From the NCBI GenBank assembly GCA_022241605.1, contig JAKOMQ010000015.1, positions 17,116 to 81,115 of the forward strand: a stretch of 64,000 nucleotides of DNA, read 5' to 3'. The translations under genes and the position numbers were made by a program. Under the pieces are notes generated by a model, which was not told where the DNA came from, made no database searches, and saw only the letters and a program-made list of their open reading frames with translations. Source of the DNA: Aquimonas sp. GTDB taxonomy: Bacteria; Pseudomonadota; Gammaproteobacteria; Xanthomonadales; Xanthomonadaceae. Below are positions 46,101-54,521 of the stretch, piece by piece (within the stretch, counting starts at the first letter, position 1; the number at the start of each line of letters is the position of its first letter).

Positions 46101-49100
46101 CTCGGCGCCTGGCTGCTGTCTCCGGGGCTCATGGCCTGGCTGGGCAGGCCACGACCGCATCGCCGCGCCCCGCTGGCGGCCGCCGATCTTGCGTTTCTCG
46201 GCCGACTCGCGCGCCGCACCTGGGGGTTTTTCGAAGCGCAGGTGCGCCTTGAAGATCACTGGCTGCCGCCGGACAACGTGCAGGAGCACCCTGCCTGGGT
46301 AGTCGCACGACGCACCTCACCCACCAACATCGGACTGTCGCTGCTGGCCAATCTTGCGGCCCGTGATTTCGGCTATCTGCAGTCCGAGGGCGTGATTGAA
46401 CGAACCCGCAATGTGTTCGACACGCTCGATCGTCTGCAGCGCTACCGCGGGCACTTCTACAACTGGTACGACACCGAGACCCTGCTGCCGCTGCAGCCGC
46501 TGTATGTCTCCACCGTCGACAGCGGCAACCTTGCCGGCCATCTGCTGACCCTGCGGCAGGGCCTGCTGGCGCTGATCGACGCGCCGATCCTGGCGCCGGC
46601 CAGCCTGCAGGGCCTGGCCGACACGCTGGGCGTGCTCGAGGACTCGCGCACGCGTCTGCCTGCCGCGGAACGCGCAATGGAGTTGGACGCTGCCATCGCC
46701 GCCTTCCGGGTTCGGCTGCAGCTGGAGCAGCTGAGCCCGCAGGTACGCCCGTCTGCCGCGGCCGAGGGCCTGGCAGCGCTGGAGGCGCTGGCCGCGGCTA
46801 TCGCCACTGCCTGGCCTACACCTACCGACGATCCTGCGGGCGCAGCCGAGCCGCTCTGGCCACAGGCGTTGCAGCAGGCGTGCAGGCATGCACGGACCGA
46901 GCTTGCGCCGCTTGCGCCGATAGCGGGCAGCGAGACTGCGGCGGAGCGCGCGAGCGTCGAGCCGGCGCGTCTGCCCACCTTGCGTGAGATGTCTGCGTCC
47001 GCTCACAGCCCCGCTGCCGCCGAATGGGCCCGGCAGCGCATCGAGGTGCTGGAGCAACTGGCGCATCGCGCCGGACAATTCGCGCTGCTGGACTACGACT
47101 TTCTCTACGATCGCGGACGCCGCCTGCTGGCGATCGGCTACAGCGTCGAGGAGCGTCGGCTCGACAGCGGCCACTACGATCTGCTGGCCTCGGAGGCTCG
47201 CCTGTGCAGCTTCGTCGCCATCGCCCAGGGCCGGCTGCCGCAGGAAACCTGGTTCGCGCTCGGCCGGCTGCTGACCTCGACCGAGGGCAAGCCCACCCTG
47301 CTGTCGTGGAGCGGCTCGATGTTCGAGTACCTGATGCCGCAGCTGGTGATGCCCAGCTACCCGGACACCCTGCTCGACCAGACCGCCCGCCACGCCGTGC
47401 ACGCCCAGCGGCTGTACGCAAAGCGCCGCGGCCTGCCCTGGGGGATCTCCGAATCCGGCTACAACGCCCGCGACGCCCGCCTGAACTACCAGTACCGCGC
47501 GTTCGGCGTGCCCGGCCTGGGCCTGAAGCGCGGGCTCAGCCAGGACCTGGTGATCGCGCCCTACGCCAGCATGATGGCCTTGATGGTGGCGCCGGTTGAG
47601 GCCTGCGAAAACCTGCAGCGGCTGACTGCGGAAGGTTTCGCCGGCCGCTTCGGCCTGTTCGAGGCGATCGACTACACACCCGAACGTCTGCCGCGTGGAC
47701 ATACCCATGCGGTGGTGCGCTCGTTCATGGCCCACCACCAGGGCATGGGCCTGCTGGCGCTCGCGCACCTGCTGCATGACCAGCCCATGCAGAAGCGCTT
47801 CTGCGCCGACCCCGAGATCCAGGCCACCCTGCTTCTGCTGCAGGAGCGGATTCCGAATGCCGGCTTCTTCCATCCGCACCAGGCCGAGGCCAACGACAGC
47901 CGCGCGGCACCACCCGCCGCCGAAACCCAGCTGCGCATCATCAGGGATCCCAACCGCAGCCAGCCGGCCGTGCAGCTGCTCTCCAACGGGCGCTACCACA
48001 GCCTGCTGAGCAGCGCCGGCGGCGGCTACAGTCGCCTGCAGGACATGGCCGTCACCCGCTGGCGCGAGGACGGCACCCGCGACAACTGGGGGAGCTTCTG
48101 CTACCTGCGCGATCTCGAGAGCGGTGCGCTGTGGTCGGCAACCTACCAGCCCAGCTGCGTCGAGTTCGAGCACTACGAGGCGATCTTCTCGGATGCAAAG
48201 GCCGAGTACCGCACGCGGCTGCACGGCATCGACACCCATCTCGAAATCGCGATCTCGCCCGAAGACAACATCGAGCTGCGGCGACTGCATCTGCGCAACC
48301 GCTCGCGGGGCCCACGGCGGATCGAGATCACCACCTATGCCGAGGTCGCGCTGTCGCCACCGCTGGCGGACGAGCTGCACCCGGCCTTCAGCAATCTGTT
48401 CGTGCAGACCGAGGTGCTGGCCGCCAAGCAGGCGCTGCTGTGCACGCGCCGCGCGCGCTCGCACGAAGAGATACCGCCATGGATGCTGCACCTGATGGCG
48501 GTGCACGATGCCGATGCGATGGCGGTGTCCTACGAGACCGATCGCAGCCGCTTCCTGGGCCGCGGCGGCAGCCCGCGGCAGCCGCAGGCACTGCAGCCGG
48601 GGGCCTCGCTGTCCGGCAGCGCCGGCTCGGTGCTGGATCCGATCGTCGCGATCCGCTGCCAGCTGCTGCTGCAGCCGGAGCAAAGCGCGGTCATCGACAT
48701 GGTGACCGGCGTCGGCGCCGACCGCCATGCCTGCACCGAGCTGATCGACAAGTACCGCGACCGCACCCTCGCCGACCGCGTGTTCGACCTGGCCTGGACC
48801 CACAGCCAGGTGGTTCGCCTGCAGATCAATGCCACCCAGGCCGACGCCCAGCTCTATGAGCGTCTTGCCGGATTGATGGTGTTCGCCAATCCGCTGCTGC
48901 GCTCGGACCCCGCCGTGCTGCTGCAGAACCGCCGCGGCCAGTCCGGACTTTGGCGGCATTCGATCTCCGGCGACCTGCCGATCGTGCTGGTGCAGATCGC
49001 CGATGTCGCCAACATCGAGCTGGTCCGCCAGATGGTGCAGGCGCATGCCTACTGGCGACTGAAGGGCCTGCAGGTGGATCTGGTGATCTGGAACGAGGAC

Positions 49101-51929
49101 CAGGCCGGGTATCGCCAACAGTTGCAGGACCAGATCCTGGCCCTGGTCTCGGCTGGACCGGAGGGCAACGTGCTCGACAAGCCGGGCGGCATCTTCGTGC
49201 GCCCGATCCAGCAGATCTCGCAGGAGGAGCGGATCCTGCTGCAGGCGGTGGCGCGGGTAGTGGTGGGAGACCGCCACGGCACCCTCGCGGCACAGATGGA
49301 CAGGCGGCCGCCAGCCGTGCGCCTGCCGCCCCCGCTGCTGGCCGATCCGGCCGCCGCTGAACGCACACAAGGCGGCCCGGACACGCTTGCGCAGCCGCCG
49401 GAACAATCGCCCTGGGCTCAGCCCGCGCAAGGCGGGCCTGGCACAAGCGGCACGGCGGAAGCCCGGCAGTTCGAAAACACGTTCGGTGGCTTCAGTGCCG
49501 ACGGCAGTGAGTATGTGATCGATCTGCGCGAGGGCCACCCCACGCCAGCACCCTGGTGCAACGTGCTCGCCAATGCTCGCTTCGGCAGCGTGGTCAGCGA
49601 GAGCGCGCCCGGCTACACATGGTTCGAGAACGCCCACGCCTTCCGCTTGACGCCCTGGCATAACGATCCGGTGGCCGACAGCGGCGGCGAGGCCTATTAC
49701 CTGCGCGACGAAGTCAGCGGCGAGGCCTGGTCGCCGATGCCGCTGCCGCTGCGTGGGCGCGGCGACTATCGCACCCGCCATGGCTTCGGCTACAGCGTGT
49801 ACACGCACGAGCAGGACGGCATCGCCAGCGAGCTCTGGGTGTTCGTGGCCCGCGAGGAACCCATCAAGTTCGCGCTGCTCAAAGTGCACAACCGCTCGCA
49901 GCGCCCGCGCCGGCTGTCGGCCATCGGCTATGTGGAGTGGGTGCTTGGCGATCTGCGCCTGCGCACGCAGATGCACCTGGCCTGCGATCTCGATCCCTTG
50001 AGTGGCGCGCTGCGCGCACACAATCCCTACAGCGAGGAGTTCAGCGGCCGCGTGGCCTTCTTCGATGCCGACGCCGACACCCGCTCGGCGTCCGACGCCG
50101 GGCCGCGCAGCTTCACCGCGGACCGCTGCGAGTTCCTCGGCCGCAACGGCAGCCTCGGGCAGCCTGCAGCGCTGCGCCGCGAGCGCCTGTCGGGGCGGCT
50201 GGGCGTGGGTCTGGATCCCTGTGCAGCGATCCAGATTCCGTTCGAGCTTGCGCCCGGTGAGCATTTCGAGACCTGTTTCCGCCTCGGGGTCGGCATCGAC
50301 GCGCAGGCGGCCAGCAGCTTGGCCCTGGGCAGCCAAGGCAGCGCTGCCGCCCATGCCGCCCTGCAGGACGTTCGCGATTCATGGCAGCGGACCTTAAGCC
50401 AGCTGCAGGTGCACACCCCCGAGCCCGGCCTCGACCTGCTGGCCAATGGCTGGCTGCTTTACCAGACCCTGGCCAGCCGATGCCTGGGGCGCAGCGGCTT
50501 CTACCAGTCGGGCGGGGCCTTCGGATTCCGCGACCAGCTGCAGGACACCATGGCGAGCCTGCACGCCGAGCCCGCCCTCACCCGCGAACACCTGCTGCGC
50601 TGCGCAGCCAAGCAGTTCGTGGAGGGCGACGTGCTGCACTGGTGGCATCCGCCGCAGGGCCGCGGCGTGCGCACGCACTGTTCAGATGACTACCTGTGGC
50701 TGCCTTTGGCGACCTGTCGCTATCTGGACGTGACCGCCGACTTCGGCATCCTCGACGAGCCGGCGACGTATCTGGAAGGCCGTTCGCTCAACGCCGACGA
50801 GGAGTCCTACTACGACCTGCCGCTCGTCACCGGCCTGCAGGAGCCGCTGTATGCGCACTGCGTGCGCGCGCTCAAGCGCGGCATGCGCCTGCAGGGGGCA
50901 CGCGGCCTGCCGCTGATCGGCAGCGGTGACTGGAACGACGGCATGAACCGGGTCGGCATCGAAGGCCGCGGCGAAAGCGTCTGGCTGGGCTTTTTCCTGT
51001 TCGACGTGCTCAGCCGATTCGCGAAGGTGGCGCAGGCGCACGGCGACGACCGCTTCGCCGGGGAGTGCCTGCAGGCGGCAGAGCGGCTCCGGCGCAGCCT
51101 CAAGGAACACGCATGGGACGGCGACTGGTTCCGGCGCGCCTGGTACGACGACGGCACGCCGCTGGGCTCGGCCAGCAGCGACGAATGCCGGATCGATTCG
51201 ATCTCGCAGAGCTGGTCGGTGCTCTCGGGCGCAGCCGACGAGGCGCGCGCGCGTCAGGCCATGGAATCGCTGCACGCGCACCTGGTGCGCGCCGACGCCG
51301 GCCTGATCCAGCTGCTGCACCCGCCCTTCGACCGCACCGAGAAAGACCCCGGCTACATTCGCGGCTACGTGCCCGGCGTGCGCGAGAACGGCGGCCAGTA
51401 CACCCATGCCGCGGTGTGGGCGGCGATGGCGTTCGCCAGACTTGGCGACCGCGAACGCGCCTGGCAGCTGGCGCGGATGATCAATCCGATCGGGCACAGC
51501 CTGAATGCCGAGGCGGCCGCGCGCTACCGGGTCGAGCCCTACGTGCTGGCCGCCGATGTCTACGGCGTTGCCCCGCACATCGGCCGCGGTGGCTGGACCT
51601 GGTACACGGGTTCGGCCAGCTGGATGTATCGCCTGCTGGTCGAATCCCTGCTCGGCCTGCAGCGCGAGGGCCCTGCGCTGGTGCTTCGTCCCTGCATTCC
51701 CGCCGACTGGCGCGAGTATCGGATCGACTACCGCTTCGGCAGCAGTGTTTATCGGATCCTGCTGCGCCAGCGCCATCCGGAATCGCGGGTCGAGGGCGAG
51801 CCGGCCTGGCGGAACGACAGCGACGTGGCCATCGAAGCGCTGGACGACGGTGGCTTCCGCCTCGCGCTTCGCGACGACGGCCAGGAGCACTGCATCGAAC
51901 TGCAGCTCGCCGGCGACGGCCGGCCATGA
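43113..51929 (+). CDS. ndvB: Cyclic beta-1,2-glucan synthase (NdvB/ChvB type)
   Basis: One 2,938-residue protein, similar in size to ChvB/NdvB (about 2,800). It makes cyclic beta-1,2-glucans, periplasmic osmolytes, from UDP-glucose. Order: a soluble N-terminal region; two membrane helices near 430-485; a GT84 glycosyltransferase with VITLDTDTTLPRDSARKL near 650 and the RRYRWIRGDWQL motif near 795; more helices at 840-1010; a glycoamylase-like domain from about 1,040 (FFEAQVRLEDHWLPPDNVQE, SWSGSMFEYLMPQLVMPSY); a Glyco_transf_36 module near 1,635; a Pro/Ala-rich linker near 2,080; and a C-terminal GH94 phosphorylase-like domain with catalytic GSGDWNDGMNRVG near 2,605. The ATG at 43113 has AAAGGA. 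It stands alone; no separate export ATPase (ChvA) is in the window. Confidence 0.94.
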   Translation: MPELPTLAKRWARRLGDLLRRPDPQDRCLDTRPHGLRLLAGEQIEQRGQALGRLHRLHPGRRPDRLLGRLRSNEASIDAGCALLLQMVQDELRITPAGEWLLDNHYLIQEQIQTARRHLPPGYSRELPTLSHGPSAQLPRVYDLASDSIRHADGRIDAEAISRFISAYQTVTPLKLGELWAIPIMLRLALIENLRCVCDRVVDAAGDRRLAGLWATRLNTVCGQNPKDIVLVMADLARSAPPLTGAFVAELSRGLHGRSAALAMPIQWIDQWLADAGHSIETLVNADSQQQAIDQVAISNSIGSLRFLSNMDWREFVETLSTVEQTLRQDPAGTYAQMDFATRDSYRHAVERMARQTGLAETDVARIVLDLAQAQANQGPLPGAIEAHVGYYLVDEGQQQSKRSIAAAGDLAGAKRRPLRLRRPRLPLPLYLLPIGLTAAAFTAALLIQLPSGQALGALPWLVAGLGLIAFSDLGIALVNGAATRLVAPQPLPRLDFAKGIPSTARTLVVVPCMLSNARAVAGLIEALEVRFLGNRSANLHFALLTDLLDASSQHLPEDDALLTQAEAGVAGLNARYADARGDTFFLFHRARAWNPREGVWMGFERKRGKLSALNRLLRNVIHEHALAGFERVVGDVRPLLNVRYVITLDTDTTLPRDSARKLVGTIAHPLNRARFDPLRRTVKRGYGILQPSVGSSCSGSGAVTRYTRLFGASAGIDPYTLTTSDVYQDLFGEGSFIGKGIYDVDAFEHALHDRLPDNRILSHDLLEGCYARAGLVSDVWLYETPPSRYAVDAKRRYRWIRGDWQLLAWLLPWVPRAAGGHERNPLSLLARGKLLDNLRRSLVPAALTALLMIGWSVLDAPLVWTLWLLGVPLLPVLLPTLPALVEKPAGMAVRPHIRQVLAAAGRRLAAALVGVACLCFEAWYSLDAAARSLWRTGVSRRHLLQWNPSSEVERSLGARASPELRSMLFAPGFALLGAGLLWQFNPGALCVAAPILGAWLLSPGLMAWLGRPRPHRRAPLAAADLAFLGRLARRTWGFFEAQVRLEDHWLPPDNVQEHPAWVVARRTSPTNIGLSLLANLAARDFGYLQSEGVIERTRNVFDTLDRLQRYRGHFYNWYDTETLLPLQPLYVSTVDSGNLAGHLLTLRQGLLALIDAPILAPASLQGLADTLGVLEDSRTRLPAAERAMELDAAIAAFRVRLQLEQLSPQVRPSAAAEGLAALEALAAAIATAWPTPTDDPAGAAEPLWPQALQQACRHARTELAPLAPIAGSETAAERASVEPARLPTLREMSASAHSPAAAEWARQRIEVLEQLAHRAGQFALLDYDFLYDRGRRLLAIGYSVEERRLDSGHYDLLASEARLCSFVAIAQGRLPQETWFALGRLLTSTEGKPTLLSWSGSMFEYLMPQLVMPSYPDTLLDQTARHAVHAQRLYAKRRGLPWGISESGYNARDARLNYQYRAFGVPGLGLKRGLSQDLVIAPYASMMALMVAPVEACENLQRLTAEGFAGRFGLFEAIDYTPERLPRGHTHAVVRSFMAHHQGMGLLALAHLLHDQPMQKRFCADPEIQATLLLLQERIPNAGFFHPHQAEANDSRAAPPAAETQLRIIRDPNRSQPAVQLLSNGRYHSLLSSAGGGYSRLQDMAVTRWREDGTRDNWGSFCYLRDLESGALWSATYQPSCVEFEHYEAIFSDAKAEYRTRLHGIDTHLEIAISPEDNIELRRLHLRNRSRGPRRIEITTYAEVALSPPLADELHPAFSNLFVQTEVLAAKQALLCTRRARSHEEIPPWMLHLMAVHDADAMAVSYETDRSRFLGRGGSPRQPQALQPGASLSGSAGSVLDPIVAIRCQLLLQPEQSAVIDMVTGVGADRHACTELIDKYRDRTLADRVFDLAWTHSQVVRLQINATQADAQLYERLAGLMVFANPLLRSDPAVLLQNRRGQSGLWRHSISGDLPIVLVQIADVANIELVRQMVQAHAYWRLKGLQVDLVIWNEDQAGYRQQLQDQILALVSAGPEGNVLDKPGGIFVRPIQQISQEERILLQAVARVVVGDRHGTLAAQMDRRPPAVRLPPPLLADPAAAERTQGGPDTLAQPPEQSPWAQPAQGGPGTSGTAEARQFENTFGGFSADGSEYVIDLREGHPTPAPWCNVLANARFGSVVSESAPGYTWFENAHAFRLTPWHNDPVADSGGEAYYLRDEVSGEAWSPMPLPLRGRGDYRTRHGFGYSVYTHEQDGIASELWVFVAREEPIKFALLKVHNRSQRPRRLSAIGYVEWVLGDLRLRTQMHLACDLDPLSGALRAHNPYSEEFSGRVAFFDADADTRSASDAGPRSFTADRCEFLGRNGSLGQPAALRRERLSGRLGVGLDPCAAIQIPFELAPGEHFETCFRLGVGIDAQAASSLALGSQGSAAAHAALQDVRDSWQRTLSQLQVHTPEPGLDLLANGWLLYQTLASRCLGRSGFYQSGGAFGFRDQLQDTMASLHAEPALTREHLLRCAAKQFVEGDVLHWWHPPQGRGVRTHCSDDYLWLPLATCRYLDVTADFGILDEPATYLEGRSLNADEESYYDLPLVTGLQEPLYAHCVRALKRGMRLQGARGLPLIGSGDWNDGMNRVGIEGRGESVWLGFFLFDVLSRFAKVAQAHGDDRFAGECLQAAERLRRSLKEHAWDGDWFRRAWYDDGTPLGSASSDECRIDSISQSWSVLSGAADEARARQAMESLHAHLVRADAGLIQLLHPPFDRTEKDPGYIRGYVPGVRENGGQYTHAAVWAAMAFARLGDRERAWQLARMINPIGHSLNAEAAARYRVEPYVLAADVYGVAPHIGRGGWTWYTGSASWMYRLLVESLLGLQREGPALVLRPCIPADWREYRIDYRFGSSVYRILLRQRHPESRVEGEPAWRNDSDVAIEALDDGGFRLALRDDGQEHCIELQLAGDGRP

Positions 51930-52094
51930 GGGCAAAGGCCAAGCCCCCACTCGGACAGCGGCCAAACACGGTGAAGGGTGGCCACGCCACCCGGCCACGC
52001 TGAAGGCTTCGTCGCTGCGGCCACGCGCCGCGGCTTGACCCGACGGCTACGCTGCGGCTTCATCCACGGCACGCCTATCTTGTGAATCCCACGC

Positions 52095-52928
52095 ATGACC
52101 CTGCTCAGCCTGCTCGCCCTGTTCGTCCTGCTGGTGCTGCTTCAGCCCTTCGTGCACCGGCTGTGGCTGGCGCGCAAGCGCGAGCAGCTGCGCCATCGGA
52201 TCGAGGCAGAGCGCGGCAGCCGCCTGATCCTGCTGGTGCATCGCGAGGAGCGCATGAGCATGCTGGGTGTGCCGCTGCTGCGCTACATCGACATGGACGA
52301 CGCCGAATCGGTGGTGCGCGCGGTGCACCAGACACCGCCGGAACAGCCCATCGACCTGGTGCTGCACACCCCCGGAGGCCTGGTGCTGGCCTCGCTGCAG
52401 ATCGCCCGCGCGCTGGCGCGGCACCCAGGGCCGGTGCGGGCGCTGGTGCCGCATTACGCGATGTCGGGCGGCACCCTGCTGGCGATCGCGGCCGATGAAA
52501 TCATCATGAGCCCACATGCGGTGCTGGGCCCGCTTGACCCCGCCATCGAGGGCGTGCCCGCCGCCTCGATCCTGCGCGCGGTGGCGCAGAAGGATGCCAA
52601 GGACGTCGATGACGGCACCCTGATCCTGGCTGATCAGGCGCAGATGGCGATCCGCCAGCTGCGCGAAAGCCTGGTCGACCTGCTGGTCGAGCGGCTGGGC
52701 AAGGAGCGCGCCGAGGAAGTCGCAGTAGCCCTGACCGAAGGCCGCTGGACACACGACTACCCGATCATGCCGGAACAGATCGCCGAGCTCGGCTTCAAGG
52801 TGGACATCGAGATGCCGGAGCGCGTGCTTGAACTGATGAGCCTCTATCCGCAGCCGCTGCGCGGGCTGGGCGGCGTGGAGTACGCGCGCCGACCGCGGGA
52901 TGATGAGCCGCCGCAGCAGGAGGCTTGA
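52095..52928 (+). CDS. SDH_sah (ClpP/SppA-like) membrane-anchored serine protease family protein
   Basis: A 277-residue protein with one N-terminal membrane helix (LLSLLALFVLLVLLQPFV) and a ClpP/crotonase-like domain. IDLVLHTPGGLVLASLQIAR fits the oxyanion region, and the likely nucleophile Ser is in PHYAMSGGTLLAIAADEI. ILADQAQMAIRQLRESLVD follows. This is the SDH_sah (serine dehydrogenase proteinase) family; the substrate is unknown. It lies 165 bp after the glucan synthase on the same strand. Confidence 0.9.
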   Translation: MTLLSLLALFVLLVLLQPFVHRLWLARKREQLRHRIEAERGSRLILLVHREERMSMLGVPLLRYIDMDDAESVVRAVHQTPPEQPIDLVLHTPGGLVLASLQIARALARHPGPVRALVPHYAMSGGTLLAIAADEIIMSPHAVLGPLDPAIEGVPAASILRAVAQKDAKDVDDGTLILADQAQMAIRQLRESLVDLLVERLGKERAEEVAVALTEGRWTHDYPIMPEQIAELGFKVDIEMPERVLELMSLYPQPLRGLGGVEYARRPRDDEPPQQEA

Positions 52929-52954
52929 ACCTCCTGCGGCGGACGGCAGTGGTT

Positions 52955-53410
52955 TCAGTCGTCGCGCTCGCTGTGCAGCACGCGACCATCGTGGGCGCTC
53001 ACCCGTAGATCGACCTCATAGCCCTCCGGGCTCATGGCGTCCGCATCCCAGGTGGCGCCCTCGCGATCCAGATCCTTGATGTCGCGATAGCCCTGCGCCT
53101 CCAAGGCGCGCGTGATGGCCTCGGCATCCAGCAGGGCGCGGCCGGTGTGACGATCGAAGATCTCGCCGGTGGCTGGATCGACATGGATCTCACCCCAGCG
53201 GCCGGTGTCGCGCCGTACCTCGACCTCCCAGAGTCCACTATCCAGCTCGATGTCACGGACCTCGGCATAGCCGGCCTGCTGCAGCAGCGCGGCAACTTCG
53301 CCGGCCTGCTGCACGGGGGCGGCCACGGCCGCAAGGCTGAGGCCCAGGCCCGTGAGGGCGGCCAGCGCCAAGGGGTGGAAACGCTTGAGGGGGCGGATGC
53401 GCTTGTGCAT
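52955..53410 (-). CDS. Periplasmic PepSY-domain protein
   Basis: A 151-residue protein with a basic N-terminus and signal peptide (PLALAALTGLGLSLAAVAAP) and two PepSY-like repeats: VAALLQQAGYAEVRDIELDS with WEVEVRRDTGRWGEIHVDPA, then ITRALEAQGYRDIKDLDREG with YEVDLRVSAHDGRVLH. PepSY proteins often act as periplasmic inhibitors or sensory partners of two-component systems. It is divergent from the PepSY-regulator-kinase operon with a 134-bp shared control region, so it is likely a target or modulator of that system. AAGGA precedes the ATG. Confidence 0.9.
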   Translation of the reverse strand: MHKRIRPLKRFHPLALAALTGLGLSLAAVAAPVQQAGEVAALLQQAGYAEVRDIELDSGLWEVEVRRDTGRWGEIHVDPATGEIFDRHTGRALLDAEAITRALEAQGYRDIKDLDREGATWDADAMSPEGYEVDLRVSAHDGRVLHSERDD

Positions 53411-53544
53411 GGGACTGTCCTTGCGGTGATGGGATGGGCGCCGATCTGCGGGACCGGCGTGCTGGGCACTCTGCCGGGCTGCCGGAAACCCCCGATGAAG
53501 CGCCGGTTCACGGCGCGTTTAATCGGCTGCGGCAGCCTTTGCGC

Positions 53545-53859
53545 ATGCGTGCCCGATCTGCCTCGCTCCGCCACCCGGCGTGCTGTGCCCTGCTGCTGGC
53601 GCTGCTGACGACGCCTGTGCCTGCAGCCGCGGTGGAGGACACCCGCAGCCTGCGCGAGGCCGTGCAGCTCGGTCGACTGGCGCCGCTCGAACGCATCCTG
53701 GAGGACGCGCTGCGTCGAGTGCCGGGGCGGGTGGTGAAGGTCGAGCTGGACGCGGAGGACGACGAGTACGAAATCGAAATCCTCGACGCGCTGGGCCGGG
53801 TCTGGGAGCTGGAGTACCGTGCCAGCAGCGGCGAACTCAAGAGCAAGGAACGGGACTGA
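53545..53859 (+). CDS. Small secreted PepSY-domain protein
   Basis: A 104-residue protein with a signal peptide (CCALLLALLTTPVPAAAVED) and one PepSY motif (REAVQLGRLAPLERILEDAL, then GRVVKVELDAEDDEYEIEIL and YRASSGELKSKERD). The stop overlaps the start of the response regulator gene (TGATG), so it is the first gene of a three-gene PepSY-regulator-kinase operon. It probably influences kinase sensing in the periplasm. Confidence 0.9.
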   Translation: MRARSASLRHPACCALLLALLTTPVPAAAVEDTRSLREAVQLGRLAPLERILEDALRRVPGRVVKVELDAEDDEYEIEILDALGRVWELEYRASSGELKSKERD

Positions 53860-54521
53860 TGCGCATCCTGGTGGCCGAGGACGATGCCGAACTTGCGGTC
53901 CGCCTGTGCGCCGCTCTGGCCGAGGCGGGCTTTGCCGCGGAGGCCTGTGCGGACGGGCGCGAGGCCGAGTTCCGCGGCGCTACCGAGGCCTTCAACGCCG
54001 CCGTGCTGGACCTGGGCCTGCCTTCGATGGACGGGTTGTCCGTGCTCCATCGCTGGCGTGAGCAGGGCATCAAGCTGCCGGTGCTGGTGCTGACCGCGCG
54101 CGGCCGCTGGCACGACAAGCTGGCCGGCTTCAACGCCGGCGCCGACGACTACCTGACCAAGCCCTTCCTGCTCGACGAAGTGGTGCTGCGGGTGCGTGCA
54201 TTGATCCGCCGCTCCAGCGGCCACGCCAGCCCGGTGATCGAATGCGGGCCACTGAGCCATGACGTCAACAGCGGCCGCTTCGCGCTCGACGGCGCCAGCC
54301 TGGGGCTCACCGCGCAGGAGTCGCGCATCCTCGGCTACCTGCTGCACAACATCGGCCGCATCGTCAGCCGCGGCGAACTGGGCGAGCACGTCTACGAAGG
54401 CGGCCACGATCCGGACTCCAACGTCATCGACGTCCTGGTCGGCCGGATCCGCCGCAAGATCGGCCCCGGCCTGCTGCACACCCATCGCGGCCAGGGCTTC
54501 AGGCTGGAATCCGAAGCTTGA
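53859..54521 (+). CDS. OmpR/PhoP-family response regulator
   Basis: A 220-residue two-domain regulator. The receiver begins MRILVAEDDAELAVRL, has the phospho-acceptor Asp51 in AAVLDLGLPSMDG and Lys in DDYLTKPF near 101. The C-terminal winged helix has GLTAQESRILGYLLHNIGRI and DVLVGRIRRKIGPGLLHTHR, ending GQGFRLE. It resembles PhoP/QseB-type regulators. It is coupled on both sides: it overlaps the PepSY stop, and its own stop overlaps the kinase start (TTGA). Confidence 0.95.
   Translation: MRILVAEDDAELAVRLCAALAEAGFAAEACADGREAEFRGATEAFNAAVLDLGLPSMDGLSVLHRWREQGIKLPVLVLTARGRWHDKLAGFNAGADDYLTKPFLLDEVVLRVRALIRRSSGHASPVIECGPLSHDVNSGRFALDGASLGLTAQESRILGYLLHNIGRIVSRGELGEHVYEGGHDPDSNVIDVLVGRIRRKIGPGLLHTHRGQGFRLESEA

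Noticed and set aside
43218..50354. Two long minus-strand frames of about 1,000 and 1,350 codons opposite the glucan synthase gene
   Set aside because: Both are low-complexity Gln/Arg/His/Ala-rich translations complementary to a gene with clear GT84 and GH94 motifs; no starts with ribosome-binding sites.
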